Virus record (IMG/VR): IMGVR_UViG_3300042197_001836
Coordinates: 1-22,551 of that record
Length of the DNA stretch: 22,551 bases
Direction: 5' to 3' (one strand)
DNA from: a virus
Position 1 is the stretch's first letter. Every line of letters starts with the position of its first letter. This document shows positions 20,590-22,551 of this stretch, piece after piece. Under the pieces are notes generated by a model, which worked only from the letters and a program-made list of their open reading frames with translations, ran no database searches and was not told the origin of the DNA. Position numbers and translations under genes: made by a program.

Positions 20590-22551
20590 CAGTGGAACAG
20601 GAGATAACTGCCAATGACATCATTACGATTGGCCGAATTATCACCGTCTCCTGGCATTACAATCACATTCCACTTTGGCGTGTCACCCACTGGTGTGTCC
20701 ATCATTTGGTCATATGTGAGAATACTGGCTTTGTCAATGGCATAGTGTTTGGCCATGCGTGTTTTAAAATCCTCAAGATTTTCTGGACTGACAAACTGCA
20801 TACGGCCTTTGGCATCCTTGATTAGATTCAAGCCCTTGCGAGCAACTAGATCAAAGAACATGTCCTTGGGCACTACCTTGCTGTGCTTGACTCGATTGAA
20901 GTCTACTTTCTTTTCCTGTCCGCTGAGTGCGCCTTGACTGAAGTTCATGTTGAAGTTCTTGGGGCGATCACCAGTGGCCACATCAGCAATCTTGGTATAT
21001 GCATAAAAACCCACATCAGGATTGTCTCTGGCAACACCATAGGCCATGTCCAAGTACTCTGGGCTAAAGAAATCTCCAGCATCATGCCAACGCACAACAA
21101 CGCGAGCACCCTTCTTGGCCATCTTGGATCTTGCGGCAGCAATTTCTGCATTCAGCTTGTTGGCAAATCCTTCGGGGTCATTGAGCAAGAAGTTGAGCAT
21201 ACGAGCTAGACCCATGCTCACAGCCTTAAACATCACATAGCTGCCTTTCATGGCATAGCAGTAGGTCTTGCAAGCACCGGCTCCGGGGCAAGTATCTACC
21301 ACAACAAACTGCCCGGTCTTTTCATTCACAGCAAGACCCTTCAATGCTGGTAGACCGATATCAAAGATTGCTTCTGTTCCAGTTTCGCTGTGTTGCATCT
21401 TGGCGTTTTGCCCCAGGATGCTGGCAGGTCTGGTCATGATTTCTTTTCTTAGGCTGTCAAGGTCATATTTGCGACCTTCTTCGTTTTTGATTTGAATACT
21501 GGAAGCATGTACATAAGGGTAATCATACTTGTCGCGCTTGGTCTTTTCTTTGCTCTTGGTACGATCCAAGAACGCTTGCATTTCATCGTCGGGTATGTCG
21601 CGATAGTTTGCGCCAAGTCCAAAGTCGCCAGGTGCTTCGTTTACAGATTCATTGGCAGCAATGTCAGCACCTTTGTTGAAACTATTGCTGTGTGAATTTG
21701 GAACACGACCTTTGCGCTGATACCAGTTGTAACCGGCTTCGTGTCCACTGCAATCCCTGGTGCAGGTACTGCCTTTGAAAGTCAATTCATCGACACGACT
21801 GTAGTGTTCATCGTGGCCGGAAATTTCCATTTCGGCATGGTCTTCGGCATCGGCCAAACTGTAAAACCATTCTGGCTGAATTTGACCTCTCCACTCACCT
21901 ACGCCGCGAGCAGTATAAGCATCTCTGTTGAAACTGTGATAGATGATGTATCCTTTGCCCTGTCCGGCAATGGTAATTCTGTCGGGATTTTCTGTGTTGG
22001 CTTCTTCTAAATCTTGTGCTTCCGCCACACCTTGTTGACCTGTAAGTTCTGCATATTCGTCCCAATAAAAATCTAAACTATCTTGCAAAACTGACTGTGC
22101 AAATTTGGAACCATACTTTTGATCCAATAGGCTCCATAGTTCTTCACCAAACTCATCACGGTCGTAATCCGACACTTCGCCGGCTATGCGTTTGACAACG
22201 GGCAGCACACGGTTGTATTCTCTGTCGCCTAAAAAGCCTTCCGCCACACCTTGCTTCTTATAATAGAAACTATGAACATCAGACTCTGGATTATACTTGA
22301 CAACTAAATCACCAACAGTAAATTCATCTCCATATTCTTCTACTGCTTGAGCAAAACCGGTAGCATCACCAAAGATGTGTTCAATCACATCATCATCGGT
22401 GCAGTTACCAATGTAGTTTAGATTGTCCGAGCCTTCTGCCACACCTTCTTCTTTGACGCTGACAACCTTGGCCATGGAGTAATGTCGAGCAAATTTTTCT
22501 CGAGCTACTCGCTCGCTTTGTGCTTGCACACGGTATGTTTTACGGCCGCCT
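20589..22551 (-). CDS. GVAEG-repeat mosaic protein with C-terminal GP88 domain, 5' end outside window
   Basis: Open to the right edge; the first usable start inside is GTG at 22529, but the frame continues upstream (first full codon at 22550), so it is truncated by the window. Counting from 22529, GVAE(G/A) repeats are at 29-33, 94-98 and 167-171, bounding two small modules of about 60-70 residues. A Cys/His segment STCTRDCSGHEAGYNWYQRK (~254-273) precedes SFNKGADIAANESVNEAPG. The C-terminal half (~385-646) resembles phage GP88-type proteins: CPGAGACKTYCYAM, VRWHDAGDFFSPEYL, AYTKIAD. GP88 function is unknown; the Cys cluster may bind a metal or cluster. It is followed at once by the tagged zincin-like gene (TGATG). 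Confidence 0.85.
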   Translation of the reverse strand, partial: GGRKTYRVQAQSERVAREKFARHYSMAKVVSVKEEGVAEGSDNLNYIGNCTDDDVIEHIFGDATGFAQAVEEYGDEFTVGDLVVKYNPESDVHSFYYKKQGVAEGFLGDREYNRVLPVVKRIAGEVSDYDRDEFGEELWSLLDQKYGSKFAQSVLQDSLDFYWDEYAELTGQQGVAEAQDLEEANTENPDRITIAGQGKGYIIYHSFNRDAYTARGVGEWRGQIQPEWFYSLADAEDHAEMEISGHDEHYSRVDELTFKGSTCTRDCSGHEAGYNWYQRKGRVPNSHSNSFNKGADIAANESVNEAPGDFGLGANYRDIPDDEMQAFLDRTKSKEKTKRDKYDYPYVHASSIQIKNEEGRKYDLDSLRKEIMTRPASILGQNAKMQHSETGTEAIFDIGLPALKGLAVNEKTGQFVVVDTCPGAGACKTYCYAMKGSYVMFKAVSMGLARMLNFLLNDPEGFANKLNAEIAAARSKMAKKGARVVVRWHDAGDFFSPEYLDMAYGVARDNPDVGFYAYTKIADVATGDRPKNFNMNFSQGALSGQEKKVDFNRVKHSKVVPKDMFFDLVARKGLNLIKDAKGRMQFVSPENLEDFKTRMAKHYAIDKASILTYDQMMDTPVGDTPKWNVIVMPGDGDNSANRNDVIGSYLLFH
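22018..22031 (-). repeat. GVAEG-family in-frame repeat (GVAEA)
   Basis: Minus-strand GGTGTGGCGGAAGC, read as GVAEA at residues 167-171 and followed by QDLEEA. Near-identical to the left-ORF copy at 2381-2394 and its flank. Confidence 0.85.
22236..22250 (-). repeat. GVAEG-family in-frame repeat (GVAEG, consensus copy)
   Basis: Minus-strand GGTGTGGCGGAAGGC, read as GVAEG at residues 94-98, preceded by KKQ. This is the copy used as consensus. Confidence 0.85.
22431..22445 (-). repeat. GVAEG-family in-frame repeat (GVAEG)
   Basis: Minus-strand GGTGTGGCAGAAGGC, read as GVAEG at residues 29-33 of the right mosaic ORF, after KEE. One base (A for G) differs from the consensus. Confidence 0.8.

Noticed and set aside
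1-22551. CRISPR arrays, tRNA or rRNA genes, insertion sequences, att sites
   Set aside because: No regularly spaced direct repeats, cloverleaf-like segments in the gaps, transposase frames or terminal inverted repeats were seen by eye.

Overview
The window most likely comes from a large tailed phage (T4-like or jumbo-type myovirus, probably known only from metagenomes) infecting a Gram-negative aquatic bacterium. This is inference: no capsid, tail, terminase or polymerase gene lies here. The evidence is the wall-to-wall packing (TAATG, TGATG and ATGA overlaps, almost no spacers), a GP88-type domain, runs of tiny membrane proteins of the kind seen in marine T4-like phages, and very long mosaic proteins of short modules. 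A Gram-negative host is implied by CsgG/CsgF, which work in an outer membrane, and by the CsgG lipobox.

Layout. (1) 1-3027, minus: a mosaic ORF open at the left edge, carrying dispersed GVAE(G/A) repeats. (2) 3028-3140: a divergent control region with a 9-bp inverted repeat. (3) 3141-5247, plus: six genes, of which five are small (two related single-span membrane proteins flank three others) and the last is a fatty-acid desaturase. (4) 5209-8244, minus: a 2OG-Fe(II) oxygenase-like protein, an acyl carrier protein and a CHASE2-class III adenylate cyclase with a good sigma70-type promoter. (5) 8304-13683, minus: a curli-type locus in transcription order csgF, csgG, a curlin-repeat protein, a FecR-domain protein with curlin-like repeats, a 59-aa ORF, and a discoidin (F5/8 C)-curlin fusion. 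(6) 13784-16309, minus: a tail-anchored Pro/Ala-rich protein, a nucleotidyltransferase and a 484-aa protein. (7) 16390-22551, minus: a GVAEG-repeat/GP88 protein open at the right edge, a degenerate zincin-like protein and an 1116-aa protein joining ART-like, ParB-like, GNAT, kinase-like and nucleotidyltransferase-like modules.

How it may work together. Several minus-strand proteins share an N-terminal tag (M-x-[LV]-R-[DQE]-I-[IT]). The mosaic ORFs are punctuated by GVAE(G/A), which resembles the (I/L)-x-E cleavage sites of T4-type prohead proteases. I infer a set of head-packaged, possibly proteolytically matured effectors, comparable to T4 Alt and the internal proteins. Separately, the curli locus, cyclase, ACP and desaturase look like auxiliary genes that remodel the host surface, signalling and lipids. 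The most novel-looking items are the repeat-punctuated polyproteins, the five-module effector and the enlarged curli locus.
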